Shown here: piece after piece, positions 34,490-44,097 of the stretch
Layout: each line of letters opens with the position of its first letter
How positions within the stretch are numbered: the stretch's first letter is position 1
Notes under the pieces: generated by a model
Told to the model about the DNA's origin: nothing
Database searches by the model: none
Seen by the model: only the letters and a program-made list of their open reading frames with translations
Assembly (NCBI GenBank): GCA_017305665.1
Contig: JAFKKH010000019.1
Span: 1-64,000, forward strand
DNA length: 64,000 nucleotides
Direction of reading: 5' to 3'
Source of the DNA: Hyphomicrobiales bacterium
GTDB lineage: Bacteria; Pseudomonadota; Alphaproteobacteria; Rhizobiales; Xanthobacteraceae
Position numbers and translations under genes: made by a program

Positions 34490-35932
34490 CTATCCTCCGG
34501 TTCGGTAGACCTGGATATCGAGGTCGCGGATTTTCTTGCGCAGGGTGTTGCGATTGAGGCCCAGAAGGTCAGCGGCCCGGATCTGGTTACCGCGGGTCGC
34601 CGCCAGCGCCGCGGTCAGGAGCGGTACCTCGATCTCCCTGAGAATTCGGTGGTAAAGCCCCGGCGGCGGGACGCCATTCGGAAAGCCCGAGAAATGCGAC
34701 GACAGGTACATCTCGACGGCGCCGCCGAGATTGTCGACGCTTTGCGGGCCGCTGCCGCCGGAGACGATCGCCGGAGGCGCGAGTTCGCCATCGATCACCG
34801 ATCCAGTGATCACATCCTGTGGATAGAGAGCTGCCAGCCGTCGCGCGAGATTTTCCAGTTCGCGGACGTTGCCGGGCCAACGGTGCTGCTTCATGCGCTC
34901 GAGCGCCAGCGCATCGAGCTTCTTGGCCGGCAATCCATCCTTCTCCGCAAGCGCAAAGAAGTGCCGGACCAAATCAGGCAGGTCCTCGATGCGCTCGCGC
35001 AGCGGCGGCAACCGCAGCGGCACGACGTTGAGACGGAAGAACAGGTCTTCGCGAAACAGGCCCTGCTGGATCAGGATGCGAAGGTCCTTGTTGCTCGCCG
35101 CGACGATGCGAACATCGGTCTTGATCGCGGTTCGACCGCCTACGGTGGTGTATTCGCCCTGCTGCAGAACGCGCAGCAGGCGCGTCTGCGCCTCCATCGG
35201 CATGTCGCCGATTTCGTCGAGGAACAGCGTCCCTCCCTCGGCCTGCTCGAACCGACCGGAGGCGCGTGTATTGGCGCCGGTGAAGGCGCCGCGCTCATGA
35301 CCGAACAGTTCTGACTCGATCAGGTCGCGTGGAATCGCCGCCATGTTGACCGCGACGAACGGACCGTTGCGCCGCTTGCCGTAGTCGTGAAGCGCGCGCG
35401 CGACCAGTTCCTTGCCGGTGCCGGACTCGCCTGAGATCATCACGGTCAGATCGGTCTGCATCAGCCGCGCCAGCACGCGATAGATTTCCTGCATCGCCGG
35501 CGAGCGGCCGACCAGCGGAATGGAATCGAATTCGCCCTCGTCGTCGGACGCGGACACCCGTTCCTTGGGCTCCGCGAGTGCACGTCCGACGATCGCGATC
35601 AGTTCCTTCAGATCGAATGGCTTCGGCAGATACTCATAAGCGCCGCGCTCGGAGGCACGGATCGCGGTCATGAACGTGTTCTGCGCGCTCATCACGATGA
35701 CCGGCAAATTGGGCCGCATCTTCTTGATGCGCGGCAGCAGGTCGAACGCATTCTCGTCCGGCATCACCACGTCGGTGATGACCAGATCGCCTTCGCCCTG
35801 ATTAACCCAGCGCCACAGCGTCGCGGCATTGCCGGTCAGGCGAACCTCATAGCCGGCGCGCGACAGCGCCTGGTTGAGCACAGTGCGGATCGCTGCGTCG
35901 TCGTCGGCGACAAGAATGCTGGCTGCGGGCAT
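34490..35932 (-). CDS. ntrC: Nitrogen-regulation response regulator NtrC
   Basis: 480 residues. Receiver ([11 protein letters not shown], phospho-Asp in [20 protein letters not shown]), AAA+ domain with Walker [10 protein letters not shown], intact GAFTGA loop in [13 protein letters not shown], Walker [12 protein letters not shown], and C-terminal HTH ([20 protein letters not shown]). It activates sigma54 promoters for nitrogen assimilation. It follows ntrB by 9 bp on the same strand. Confidence 0.97.
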   Translation of the reverse strand: MPAASILVADDDAAIRTVLNQALSRAGYEVRLTGNAATLWRWVNQGEGDLVITDVVMPDENAFDLLPRIKKMRPNLPVIVMSAQNTFMTAIRASERGAYEYLPKPFDLKELIAIVGRALAEPKERVSASDDEGEFDSIPLVGRSPAMQEIYRVLARLMQTDLTVMISGESGTGKELVARALHDYGKRRNGPFVAVNMAAIPRDLIESELFGHERGAFTGANTRASGRFEQAEGGTLFLDEIGDMPMEAQTRLLRVLQQGEYTTVGGRTAIKTDVRIVAASNKDLRILIQQGLFREDLFFRLNVVPLRLPPLRERIEDLPDLVRHFFALAEKDGLPAKKLDALALERMKQHRWPGNVRELENLARRLAALYPQDVITGSVIDGELAPPAIVSGGSGPQSVDNLGGAVEMYLSSHFSGFPNGVPPPGLYHRILREIEVPLLTAALAATRGNQIRAADLLGLNRNTLRKKIRDLDIQVYRTGG

Positions 35933-35941
35933 GTTTTATCC

Positions 35942-37114
35942 TCATCTCGTATCATGTGAGGCAGCTGACGACGTACCCGGCACGGCGTCGTCATTGCTTT
36001 GGTGTTTGGAACTGGTGTTGAACATCGGAAGTAGAACGCGAAAACTTGTCCTGCGCGGCTGCGACTCGCACTCGACGATCCCGCCATGGTCACCGACAAT
36101 CTTGGCAACCAGCGCGAGACCGAGGCCGCTTCCAGTCGCCTTGGTGGTGACGAAGGGGTCGAACAAATTCGGCAGCAGGTCCTCCGGCACGCCGGGACCA
36201 TTGTCCTTGACGCAAAATTCCAGCGGCAGCGACACCCGCGTTTTCTTGCCCGGCACCGACAGGCGAACACCGGGACGGAACGCGGTCGTCAACTGGATTT
36301 CGCCTTCGCCGCCAAGATCGGCGACGGCCTCGGCGGCGTTCTTAACAAGGTTCAGGAACACCTGAATGAGCTGATCCTGATTGGCGAGCACCGGCGGCAG
36401 CGACGGATCGTAATCCTCGGTGAATTTCACGTTGCGGGCGAAACCTGACTGCGCCAGCCGCTTCACGTGATCGAGCACCGAATGGATATTGACCGGACCG
36501 CGCGCGACCGGGCGCTCGTCGCCGAACACCTCCATGCGATCGACCAGCGTCACGATGCGGTCGGCCTCGTCGCAAATGAGACGTGTCAGCATCCGATCTT
36601 CCGAGGACGCCGCCTGCTCCAGCAATTGCGCCGCGCCGCGAATGCCTGACAACGGATTTTTGATCTCGTGTGCGAGCATGGCGGCAAGCGCCGTCACCGA
36701 GCGCGCCGCACTGCGATGGGTCAATTGCCGGTCCATCTTGTCGGCAATGGTGCGCTCCTGAAGCATCACCACCACATGCCCCGGCCGCTCCGTCAGCGGA
36801 GCGACGTGCAGATCGACCTGGCGGTCGCGGCCGATGCGCGGCGTCCCCAGATCGACCTTGAACTCGTTGACCGGCGAACCGCTGTCGCGGACCTGATCAA
36901 TCAGCGCCAGCAGCGGGCTGCCGAACGGGATGACCTCCTTCAGCGATTGCCGCTGCAAAAACTGCGTCGACATTTCGAAGAATGACTCTGCTGCCATGTT
37001 GGCATCGACGATGCGACCATCGGGACTGACCAGCAGCACCGGATTCGGCAGCGCGTTGAGAATGGCCTCGCCGTCAGAAGGATCGATCCGTCGCGGTTCG
37101 GCCATCGCGGTCAT
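35942..37114 (-). CDS. ntrB: Nitrogen-regulation sensor kinase NtrB
   Basis: 390 residues from ATG 37114, which overlaps the dusB stop by ATGA. No membrane segment. PAS domain about 15-125 ([20 protein letters not shown]), H-box [21 protein letters not shown]-box [13 protein letters not shown], and [10 protein letters not shown] / [13 protein letters not shown] cytoplasmic kinase/phosphatase for NtrC governed by PII. The N-terminus before residue 51 of the longer frame is not family-like. Confidence 0.95.
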   Translation of the reverse strand: MTAMAEPRRIDPSDGEAILNALPNPVLLVSPDGRIVDANMAAESFFEMSTQFLQRQSLKEVIPFGSPLLALIDQVRDSGSPVNEFKVDLGTPRIGRDRQVDLHVAPLTERPGHVVVMLQERTIADKMDRQLTHRSAARSVTALAAMLAHEIKNPLSGIRGAAQLLEQAASSEDRMLTRLICDEADRIVTLVDRMEVFGDERPVARGPVNIHSVLDHVKRLAQSGFARNVKFTEDYDPSLPPVLANQDQLIQVFLNLVKNAAEAVADLGGEGEIQLTTAFRPGVRLSVPGKKTRVSLPLEFCVKDNGPGVPEDLLPNLFDPFVTTKATGSGLGLALVAKIVGDHGGIVECESQPRRTSFRVLLPMFNTSSKHQSNDDAVPGTSSAASHDTR

Positions 37115-38157
37115 GCCGCAGCGCTCCATGCGAAATCGTCGAATGCATCGCCGAGCGTACGCCGCACCTCGTTCGGATCGTCCGAGGTCAGGAGCTTCTG
37201 ACGCCAGGACTTCAATGTGGCCGACGGCGCGCGGCTGCATGTCGCCGCGACATCGAGCGCCCATCCGAGATGCTTTCGCGCATGGCGCAGACCGATCCGC
37301 AGACCGTAATGCCGAAGCATGTCCTCGTAGAGATCACGGATATGAGCCAGTTGATCGCTAAGCAACGGAGGCTTTTCCGCGATCCCCGTTTCCAGTTGGC
37401 GTCCGATTTGGCCAGGCATCCAGGGTTGGCCCTGCGCGCCCCGCCCCATCATGACGGCATCGGCGCCGGACGTTTCCAGCGCGGTGACGGCAGCATCGAA
37501 CGACGTGATGTCGCCATTGACGACGACGGGAACGGCGACTGCGTTCTTGACCGCCCGCACCGCCTGCCAGTCGGCTGTCCCCTTGTAGAACTGGCATCGG
37601 GTGCGGCCATGAACGGTAATCATCTGCACCCCAGCAGATTCCGCGCGCTGTGCCAGCTCCGGTGCATTGAGCGAGCGCTCGTCCCAACCGAGCCGCATCT
37701 TCAGCGTCACCGGAATATTCACAGCGCCGACGGTCGCATCGATCAATGTCAACGCGTGATCGAGATCGCGCATCAGCGCCGAGCCTGATTGACCGCCGGT
37801 CACATGGCGGGCGGGACAGCCCATATTGATGTCGATGATGTCGGCGCCGGCTGCTTCGGCAACGCGAGCACCCTCTGCCATCCAGCGGGTCTCGCAGCCC
37901 GCGAGTTGAACGACATGCGGCCCGACGCCCGTGGCTTCGCAGCGGAGCACCGACATCGGCCGTCCGCGGACGAGGTCGTCACTGGCGGTCATTTCGGAGA
38001 CGACGAGTCCTGCGCCCAGCGCTTCGGCCAGACCTCGAAACGGCCGGTCGGTAATCCCTGACATCGGAGCCAGGAGCACCCGGTTGGCGATCGAAATATC
38101 ACCAATCCGCAAAGGCTCAGGACCTGATCGCGTCGGATTTGTCGGTTTTGTGCTCAT
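37111..38157 (-). CDS. dusB: tRNA-dihydrouridine synthase (NifR3)
   Basis: 348 residues. FMN-binding TIM barrel: [40 protein letters not shown] with the catalytic Cys, [15 protein letters not shown] and [16 protein letters not shown]. It reduces U to dihydrouridine in tRNA. As in Rhodobacter and rhizobia, it heads the nifR3-ntrB-ntrC operon. Its promoter should lie in the 245 bp shared with divergent ispDF. Confidence 0.95.
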   Translation of the reverse strand: MSTKPTNPTRSGPEPLRIGDISIANRVLLAPMSGITDRPFRGLAEALGAGLVVSEMTASDDLVRGRPMSVLRCEATGVGPHVVQLAGCETRWMAEGARVAEAAGADIIDINMGCPARHVTGGQSGSALMRDLDHALTLIDATVGAVNIPVTLKMRLGWDERSLNAPELAQRAESAGVQMITVHGRTRCQFYKGTADWQAVRAVKNAVAVPVVVNGDITSFDAAVTALETSGADAVMMGRGAQGQPWMPGQIGRQLETGIAEKPPLLSDQLAHIRDLYEDMLRHYGLRIGLRHARKHLGWALDVAATCSRAPSATLKSWRQKLLTSDDPNEVRRTLGDAFDDFAWSAAA

Positions 38158-38260
38158 CGGCCGTGTGAGGCCGCTCCGCCACGGCCGATAGTGTGAAAGC
38201 GCCAGCTTATTTCTTGAGCAATAGAATTCAATGCCTACACTTTAGCCAAATCCTGATATC

Positions 38261-38277
38261 TTGCAAGTGCGCTGCAA
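38261..38277. promoter_or_regulatory. Dyad TTGCA-N7-TGCAA in the dusB/ispDF divergent region
   Basis: Perfect 5-bp arms (38261-38265 and 38273-38277) about 104 bp upstream of dusB. It resembles the TGCAC/GTGCA dyad of NtrC but with different arm spacing and composition, so NtrC binding is only a guess. Confidence 0.25.
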
Positions 38278-38402
38278 CACAAATCATCTCCCTCGCCCAC
38301 AGCCATGGAATCCTGCTGTTTTTTGCCCGGGCATGGTAAGGGCAGTGGCACCAAACGTGGGATTCTGTCCCGTCCGATCTCCCGAGTTGCCTGCCGATTC
38401 TC

Positions 38403-39599
38403 ATGCCGACCTCAAAACGAACAGCCGCCATCATCGTTGCCGCAGGCCGCGGGCTCCGCGCCGGGTCCGGCGGACCCAAACAGTACCGGACCATTGCTGG
38501 ACGAACCGTGATCTCCCGGGCCATGGAGCCGTTCTGCACCCATCCTGGAATTGTCGCCGTGCAGCCGGTTCTGAACCCCGACGACCTCACGATGTTCAAT
38601 CAGGCCGTCAGCGGCTTTCGCTATCAGCCGCCGGCGAATGGCGGCGCCACCCGCCAGGCGTCGGTGCATGCCGGTCTCGAAGCCCTCGCCGCGGATGCAC
38701 CGGACATCGTGCTGATCCACGATGCCGCCCGCCCCTTCGTGACGCCGGCGCTGATCTCGCGCGCGATCGATGCCGCCGACAAGACCGGCGCGGCCGTGCC
38801 TGCGATTCCCGTCACCGACACCATCAAGCAGATCGACGCCTCCGGTGCGGTCGATGCGACGCCCGATCGGGCAAAGCTGCGGATCGCGCAGACGCCGCAG
38901 GCGTTCCGCTTCGACGTGATCCTCGATGCGCACCGCCGTGCGGCCCGCGATGGCCGCGACGATTTCACCGACGATGCCGCGCTCGCGGAATGGGCGGGAT
39001 TGACGGTTGCGACATTTGAAGGCGATGCTGCCAACATGAAACTGACAACTCCGGAAGACTTCGTGCGCGAGGAAGCGCGCCTCGCCGCCTCGCTCGGCGA
39101 CATCAGGACCGGCACCGGTTATGACGTCCACGCCTTCGGCGACGGCGACCACATCATGCTCTGCGGCGTGAAGGTGCCGCACAACCGCGGTTTCCTGGCC
39201 CACTCCGATGGCGACGTCGGCCTGCATGCGCTGGTCGATGCCATTCTCGGGGCGCTCGCGGACGGCGACATCGGTTCGCACTTTCCGCCCAGCGATCCGC
39301 AGTGGAAAGGCGCGGCGTCCGACAAATTCCTGAAATACGCCGTCGATCGTGTCACGGCGGGCGGCGGCCGCATCGCCAATCTCGAGGTCACCATGATCTG
39401 CGAGCGACCCAAGATCGGACCGTTGCGCGACGTCATGCGCGCGCGTATCGCCGAAATCACCGGCGTTGCCATTTCGCGCGTTGCCGTGAAGGCGACCACC
39501 AGCGAGCGGCTCGGCTTCACCGGCCGCGAGGAAGGCATTGCGGCCACGGCAAGCGCGACCATCCGGCTGCCGTGGGACGACAAGGGTTGGAGCGCCTGA
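38403..39599 (+). CDS. ispDF: Bifunctional MEP cytidylyltransferase / MECDP synthase
   Basis: 398 residues. IspD part 1-235: [20 protein letters not shown] (nucleotide site), [11 protein letters not shown], and TPQAFRF. IspF part about 238-398: [20 protein letters not shown] with the zinc ligands [23 protein letters not shown], and [15 protein letters not shown]. It catalyses steps three and five of the non-mevalonate isoprenoid pathway. The fusion is usual in alphaproteobacteria. pncC starts 1 bp after its stop. Confidence 0.97.
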   Translation: MPTSKRTAAIIVAAGRGLRAGSGGPKQYRTIAGRTVISRAMEPFCTHPGIVAVQPVLNPDDLTMFNQAVSGFRYQPPANGGATRQASVHAGLEALAADAPDIVLIHDAARPFVTPALISRAIDAADKTGAAVPAIPVTDTIKQIDASGAVDATPDRAKLRIAQTPQAFRFDVILDAHRRAARDGRDDFTDDAALAEWAGLTVATFEGDAANMKLTTPEDFVREEARLAASLGDIRTGTGYDVHAFGDGDHIMLCGVKVPHNRGFLAHSDGDVGLHALVDAILGALADGDIGSHFPPSDPQWKGAASDKFLKYAVDRVTAGGGRIANLEVTMICERPKIGPLRDVMRARIAEITGVAISRVAVKATTSERLGFTGREEGIAATASATIRLPWDDKGWSA

Positions 39600-39600
39600 C

Positions 39601-40224
39601 ATGAGCGGCAGCGACACCCGCGCTCTCTCGCGTTCGCTGCTCGATCTCTGTCGCATGCGCAAGCTGACCATCGCCACGGCTGAGTCCTGCACCGGCGGCC
39701 TGGTTGCCGGCGCGCTGACCGACATTCCCGGCTCCTCGGACGTGATTGATCGCGGCTTCGTCACCTACTCCAACGACGCCAAGCGCGCGATGCTCGGCGT
39801 CAAGGCGACCACGCTGGACAGCTTTGGCGCGGTCAGCAAGGAAACCGCGACCGCCATGGCGGTCGGTGCGATGGAACGCGCGGGCACCGATCTTGCCGTT
39901 GCGATCACCGGCATCGCCGGTCCCGGCGGCGCGACGCCAGGCAAACCCGTCGGTCTCGTTCACTTCGCGGTCGCTGCGCGGGATGGCCGCCTGCTCCATC
40001 GCGAATGCCGCTTCGGCGCCATCGGCCGCAGTACGGTACGGCAACGCTCGGTGGTCGAAGCTCTCCGAATGCTGATGGAATTGGCACGCGGACCGAAACC
40101 GCCCGCAAAGCCTCGGCGAGAAAGCGCTAGCCGCTTGCAGCCGCGGACAAAGCGCGTGCCGCTGCGGCGGGCCGGCGAACGCCGCCGCACCACAACACCG
40201 CGCAAGCCGTCGAAGAAGAGCTAG
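39601..40224 (+). CDS. pncC: CinA-family nicotinamide-nucleotide amidase with basic tail
   Basis: 207 residues. Residues 1-162 are a stand-alone CinA C-terminal domain: TIATAESCTGGLVAGALTDI, SYxN-like TYSNDAKRAMLGV, and ITGIAGPGGATPGKPVGLVH. This domain deamidates NMN to nicotinic acid mononucleotide. The last 45 residues are an unusual Arg/Lys/Pro tail (RTKRVPLRRAGERRRTTTP), not part of the family. It follows ispDF by 1 bp and ends 13 bp from the convergent COQ10-like gene. Confidence 0.9.
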   Translation: MSGSDTRALSRSLLDLCRMRKLTIATAESCTGGLVAGALTDIPGSSDVIDRGFVTYSNDAKRAMLGVKATTLDSFGAVSKETATAMAVGAMERAGTDLAVAITGIAGPGGATPGKPVGLVHFAVAARDGRLLHRECRFGAIGRSTVRQRSVVEALRMLMELARGPKPPAKPRRESASRLQPRTKRVPLRRAGERRRTTTPRKPSKKS

Positions 40225-40237
40225 GACGCCAATTCTT

Positions 40238-40705
40238 TCAGGTTGCAGCGCGGCCCGTGCCGTAGACGGCATCGGCGCGCTTTTCGAACGCCGACGCGAA
40301 GCGCTGGAACGCGGTATCGAACATCGCACCCATCAGCATCGCCAGCATCCGACTCCTGAATTCGTAAGAGATGAAGAAGCCGACATCGCAGGCCTGATCC
40401 GACTTCGGCTCGAAGGTCCAGCGGTTCTCCAGATTGCTGAACGGCCCGCGCAGGTATTCAACGAGGATTTTGAGATTCGGCCGGTCCAGCGTCACCTTGC
40501 TGGTGAATGTCTCGCGCACCAGCTTGAACGAGACGGTCATATCGGCCACCACGATCTCCTTGCCATCGGCCGCTGGCGTGCGCTGCCGAACCTTCAGCGA
40601 ATGGCACAGCGGCACGAATTCAGGATAGCACTCGACATCGGCAACGAGATCGAACATCTGGTCCGCGCTGTGTTCCACACGACGTTTGCTTGAGAAGCGG
40701 GGCAT
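40238..40705 (-). CDS. COQ10 / RatA-like START-domain protein
   Basis: 155 residues. RRVEHSADQMFDLVADVECY and YPEFVPLCHSLKV are the family opening (YPxFxPxC), and GPFSNLENRWTFEP and SYEFRSRMLAMLMG continue the helix-grip fold. COQ10 proteins bind ubiquinone and aid its use in respiration; the RatA label comes from E. coli and is doubtful here. Start overlaps the stop of the upstream P-loop gene by one base. It is downstream of lipA on the same strand. Confidence 0.92.
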   Translation of the reverse strand: MPRFSSKRRVEHSADQMFDLVADVECYPEFVPLCHSLKVRQRTPAADGKEIVVADMTVSFKLVRETFTSKVTLDRPNLKILVEYLRGPFSNLENRWTFEPKSDQACDVGFFISYEFRSRMLAMLMGAMFDTAFQRFASAFEKRADAVYGTGRAAT

Positions 40706-41232
40706 CAGTACATGCTCCTCGAGGCAGCGAGATCATGCAGGTATCGATCGGCCTCGGCTCGGTGGACGAAGCGGATCATTGTCTGATCGGCGCGGAAACT
40801 CTCCACGAAACTGATAAGACGCGGTCGCCGCTTCCGGCGGTAGGTCCAGACGTAACGGAGAAATTCGAGATCGATTCTTTCCGGGCAGCCCGGCGCCATC
40901 TCCGCCCGCACCCGTCCATAACTGGTCGCGATTCTCGTCATAACCCCGATCATACAGGTGACGCGCGGAAGATCGAACCAGATTGCGGTGTCGGCCCGCT
41001 CGCGCCGCAAGTTGACGACATGCGCGAGATAGTCGCCGTCCATAATCCAGCATGGAGCGTTCATCGCTTCGGTGACGCGCTGCTCGAACTCGGCTGCGAC
41101 GGACGGGCTCCAGCCGGGTTTCCAGAACAGTGCGTCCAGAGAAATTATGGGAATTCCCGTCATCGCTGACAGCTTGCGCGCGAAGGTGGATTTGCCGGAC
41201 CCGGATGATCCCATGACCAGAACGCGCTGCAT
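40705..41232 (-). CDS. P-loop kinase-like NTPase (AAA_17 / FlaR-like)
   Basis: 175 residues. MQRVLVMGSSGSGKSTFARK gives Walker A at residues 7-15; then LDALFWKPGWSP and WIMDGDYL are the pattern of small adenylate-kinase-like proteins sometimes annotated as topology modulation protein FlaR. Substrate unknown. It lies between lipA (14 bp gap) and the COQ10-like gene (1-bp overlap). Confidence 0.82.
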   Translation of the reverse strand: MQRVLVMGSSGSGKSTFARKLSAMTGIPIISLDALFWKPGWSPSVAAEFEQRVTEAMNAPCWIMDGDYLAHVVNLRRERADTAIWFDLPRVTCMIGVMTRIATSYGRVRAEMAPGCPERIDLEFLRYVWTYRRKRRPRLISFVESFRADQTMIRFVHRAEADRYLHDLAASRSMY

Positions 41233-41246
41233 GGGCGGAGCGCGAA

Positions 41247-42206
41247 CTAGCGCGCCTGCGCGGCACGCGCGGCCTGCAGCTTTGCGAAATCCTCGCCGGC
41301 ATGATGCGACGAGCGGGTCAACGGGCTCGCCGACACCATCAAGAACCCTTTGGTGTAAGCGACGGTCTCGTAACCCTGGAATTCATCGGGGGTGACGTAA
41401 CGCATCACGGCGTGGTGCTTGCGGGTCGGCTGCAGGTATTGCCCGATGGTCAGGAAGTCCACCTCCGCAGAGCGTAGATCGTCCATCACCTGCAGCACCT
41501 CATGCCGCTCCTCACCAAGGCCGACCATGATGCCGGACTTGGTGAACATGGTCGGATCGAGTTCCTTGACCCGCTGCAGCAGTCGGATCGAATGGAAGTA
41601 GCGCGCGCCCGGACGTACCGTCAGATAGCGCGACGGCACGGTCTCGAGATTGTGGTTGAACACGTCTGGCTTCGCTGCGACCACCTTTTCCAGCGCGCCG
41701 TCCTTGCGCAGAAAGTCCGGCGTCAGGATCTCGATGGTCGTCGTCGGGCAGCGTTCGCGAATGGCGCGAATGGTCTGCGCGAAATGCTCGGCGCCGCCAT
41801 CGGCAAGATCGTCGCGATCGACCGAGGTGACGACGACGTGGGTCAACCCCAGCTTACGGGTCGCCTCGGCGACGTATTCGGGCTCCGAGGCTTCCAGCGC
41901 GCCGGGCATGCCGGTCTTGACGTTGCAGAAGGCGCACGCGCGGGTGCAGGTGTCGCCCATGATCATGAAGGTGGCATGCTTCTTGTCCCAGCACTCACCG
42001 ATATTCGGGCAACCGGCCTCCTCGCACACCGTGACGAGGCCGTTCTCCTTGACGATTTTCCGCGTATCCGCATAGCCGCGCGTGTTCGGTGCCCGCACGC
42101 GAATCCAGTCCGGCTTCGGCGGCGACAGCGCATCGGGCCGGTTGGCCTTTTCGGGATGGCGCGGCCGAACAGGATTGGCTGAAACGGTATCGAGGACGAC
42201 GACCAT
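41247..42206 (-). CDS. lipA: Lipoyl synthase
   Basis: 319 residues, radical SAM. The auxiliary 4Fe-4S cluster ligands are in [14 protein letters not shown], the radical SAM cluster in [10 protein letters not shown] (CxxxCxxC), and the C-terminal [10 protein letters not shown] supplies the serine ligand. It inserts two sulfurs into octanoyl groups on the E2 and H proteins. lipB is not in the window. It heads the lipA - P-loop - COQ10-like set. Confidence 0.97.
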   Translation of the reverse strand: MVVVLDTVSANPVRPRHPEKANRPDALSPPKPDWIRVRAPNTRGYADTRKIVKENGLVTVCEEAGCPNIGECWDKKHATFMIMGDTCTRACAFCNVKTGMPGALEASEPEYVAEATRKLGLTHVVVTSVDRDDLADGGAEHFAQTIRAIRERCPTTTIEILTPDFLRKDGALEKVVAAKPDVFNHNLETVPSRYLTVRPGARYFHSIRLLQRVKELDPTMFTKSGIMVGLGEERHEVLQVMDDLRSAEVDFLTIGQYLQPTRKHHAVMRYVTPDEFQGYETVAYTKGFLMVSASPLTRSSHHAGEDFAKLQAARAAQAR

Positions 42207-42338
42207 GGATTGTCCGCTTGATGAGACCTCTAGCTAGTCGGTGGGCCGGGACCGTGCAACCCGCTCTCGCCCAACGCTGCCAAACGTGTAACACATCAGG
42301 CTGAATTCGCATCACCCCAGCGCTGATTCCCGCCCAAA

Positions 42339-42950
42339 ATGGTTCAAAAGCCCCGTTCGACCTCACCTGCGATCGGCAAACCGCTCAAGTGCTCGTTTTT
42401 CTCGCGCAATGTGCTCGAGGTGGCGCCGGACCTGATCGGCGCAACCCTGCTTGTGAACGGGGTCGGTGGCGTCATCGTCGAGGTGGAGGCTTACCATCAC
42501 ACCGAACCCGCGGCGCACTCCTATCGGGGTCCGACACCGCGGAACATGGTGATGTTCGGCCCGGCCGGCTTTACCTATATCTACCGTTCCTATGGCATCC
42601 ACTGGTGCATGAATTTCGTCTGCGAGAAGGAAGGCTCCGCCGCCGCGGTCCTGATCCGCGCGCTGCAACCGACCCACGGTATTCCGGCGATGCGTCGACG
42701 GCGTGGATTGCATGACGAGCGCTCGCTGTGCTCCGGGCCAGGCAAGCTGTGCGAGGCGCTCGGCATCTCGATCGCGCACAATGCATTGCCGCTCGATGCG
42801 CCGCCGATCGCGCTCTACCGGCGCACGGAAGCGATTGACGTCGTTACAGGCGTCCGCATCGGCATCACCAAGGCCGCCGCGCTGCCGTGGCGCTACGGAT
42901 TGAAGGGGTCGAAATTCGTCAGCAAGCCATTCAGGACCGCTGACTCCTGA
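42339..42950 (+). CDS. mpg: 3-methyladenine DNA glycosylase (AAG/MPG family)
   Basis: 203 residues. [20 protein letters not shown] holds the catalytic Glu, [20 protein letters not shown] and [14 protein letters not shown] the base-flipping pocket, and [13 protein letters not shown] the C-terminal motif. It removes alkylated purines. The 3' end overlaps the convergent MFS gene by 20 bp. It is divergent from lipA. Confidence 0.95.
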   Translation: MVQKPRSTSPAIGKPLKCSFFSRNVLEVAPDLIGATLLVNGVGGVIVEVEAYHHTEPAAHSYRGPTPRNMVMFGPAGFTYIYRSYGIHWCMNFVCEKEGSAAAVLIRALQPTHGIPAMRRRRGLHDERSLCSGPGKLCEALGISIAHNALPLDAPPIALYRRTEAIDVVTGVRIGITKAAALPWRYGLKGSKFVSKPFRTADS

Positions 42951-44097
42951 GGTCCATCGCCAGCGGGATCACAACCATTGGCACCAGCGCAAGTCCGACC
43001 GGCACGAATGCGAACGCGGCATTTCCGGTCATGTCCCACACCATGCCGCTGATGACTGAGATCAACATGGCAATGCCGTAGCCGATGGTGAAGACGCCGG
43101 CCGCGGTGCGCGGCACATCATCGGGCGCCACCAGCAGCGCCGGCAGCGTCAGCACGAGCGTCAATCCGATGGCGCAGGTGAAGCCTATCAGCGCGGCGGC
43201 GCAGGCGATTCCCCAGAGGTTGGTGATGGTCGCAACGCCAACGACGCCGAGGATCCCGAACACACCCGACAGGATAAGCGGCCATTTTTTGCGTTCCATG
43301 CGGCTCGCGGCGACCAGCAGCAGGATCGATCCCGGCAACTGGCCCGCATTGAGCGCCGACAGCGCCGGCCGGATCAGGTCGGTATGTCCAGTTTGCAGCA
43401 ACAGGCCCGGCAGGAACGCGTTGGTGCAAAAATAAAGCTGGTTGTTGGCGCTGGTGACGAGCCCGATCTTCCACAGCAACGGATCGCGCCAGTCCGGCAT
43501 CCAGCGGCGGTGATGAACCGCGGCACCGTCGCCGCGAGGCCGCGCGACGAAAATGACCAGGGCGCTCAGCGCCGATGCGATCGACCAGAATTCAAGGCTG
43601 CCGCGCCAGCCGCCGCCCAACAAAGGTACGATGACCGCCGCGAGTACGACCGGAAAGATTTCGCCGCACAAAAGACCATTGGTGTAGACCGCCGTCGCGA
43701 AACCGATCCGGTGCGGTACCCACTGCCGGACCAGCGGCGGCAGCGCCGGCTGCATCACCGCAACGCCCGCCGCCATCACCGCCGTCGCGACGAACAAGGC
43801 CGCTCCGCTTAGAGCAAAACCGCGCAGCGCCGACCCGATCGCGGCAATCAGCAGGCCGACCACGAGGGCCCTGACGGCTCCGACCCGCGCGATTAGCAGC
43901 GATCCCGGCACCGCGATCAGTGCGAATAGCGCAACGGGAATGGCGTTGAGAATCCCGACCTCGGTTCCGGACAGGCCGAGATCCGAAATGATCAAGGCCA
44001 GCACCGGCGGCACGGCAAGGATTGCAAGCCGCAGCCCGACGCCTCCGAGCCAGAGCAGGCTTAACGGCCGCAGCGATGACGACGGTGGAGCGCTCAC
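42931..44097 (-). CDS. MFS transporter, CynX/NimT family
   Basis: 388 residues with about twelve membrane segments. The N-terminus [20 protein letters not shown] and [18 protein letters not shown] fit the cyanate/nitroimidazole (CynX/NimT) subfamily; [20 protein letters not shown] is the loop after segment 4. Substrate unknown. Its start overlaps the valS stop by ATGA, so it is translationally coupled to valS. Confidence 0.85.
   Translation of the reverse strand: MSAPPSSSLRPLSLLWLGGVGLRLAILAVPPVLALIISDLGLSGTEVGILNAIPVALFALIAVPGSLLIARVGAVRALVVGLLIAAIGSALRGFALSGAALFVATAVMAAGVAVMQPALPPLVRQWVPHRIGFATAVYTNGLLCGEIFPVVLAAVIVPLLGGGWRGSLEFWSIASALSALVIFVARPRGDGAAVHHRRWMPDWRDPLLWKIGLVTSANNQLYFCTNAFLPGLLLQTGHTDLIRPALSALNAGQLPGSILLLVAASRMERKKWPLILSGVFGILGVVGVATITNLWGIACAAALIGFTCAIGLTLVLTLPALLVAPDDVPRTAAGVFTIGYGIAMLISVISGMVWDMTGNAAFAFVPVGLALVPMVVIPLAMDLRSQRS

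Noticed and set aside
38261-38277. TTGCA-N7-TGCAA as an NtrC site controlling dusB-ntrBC
   Set aside because: Arm spacing and the missing C/G next to the arms differ from the NtrC consensus. Kept only as a weak dyad feature.
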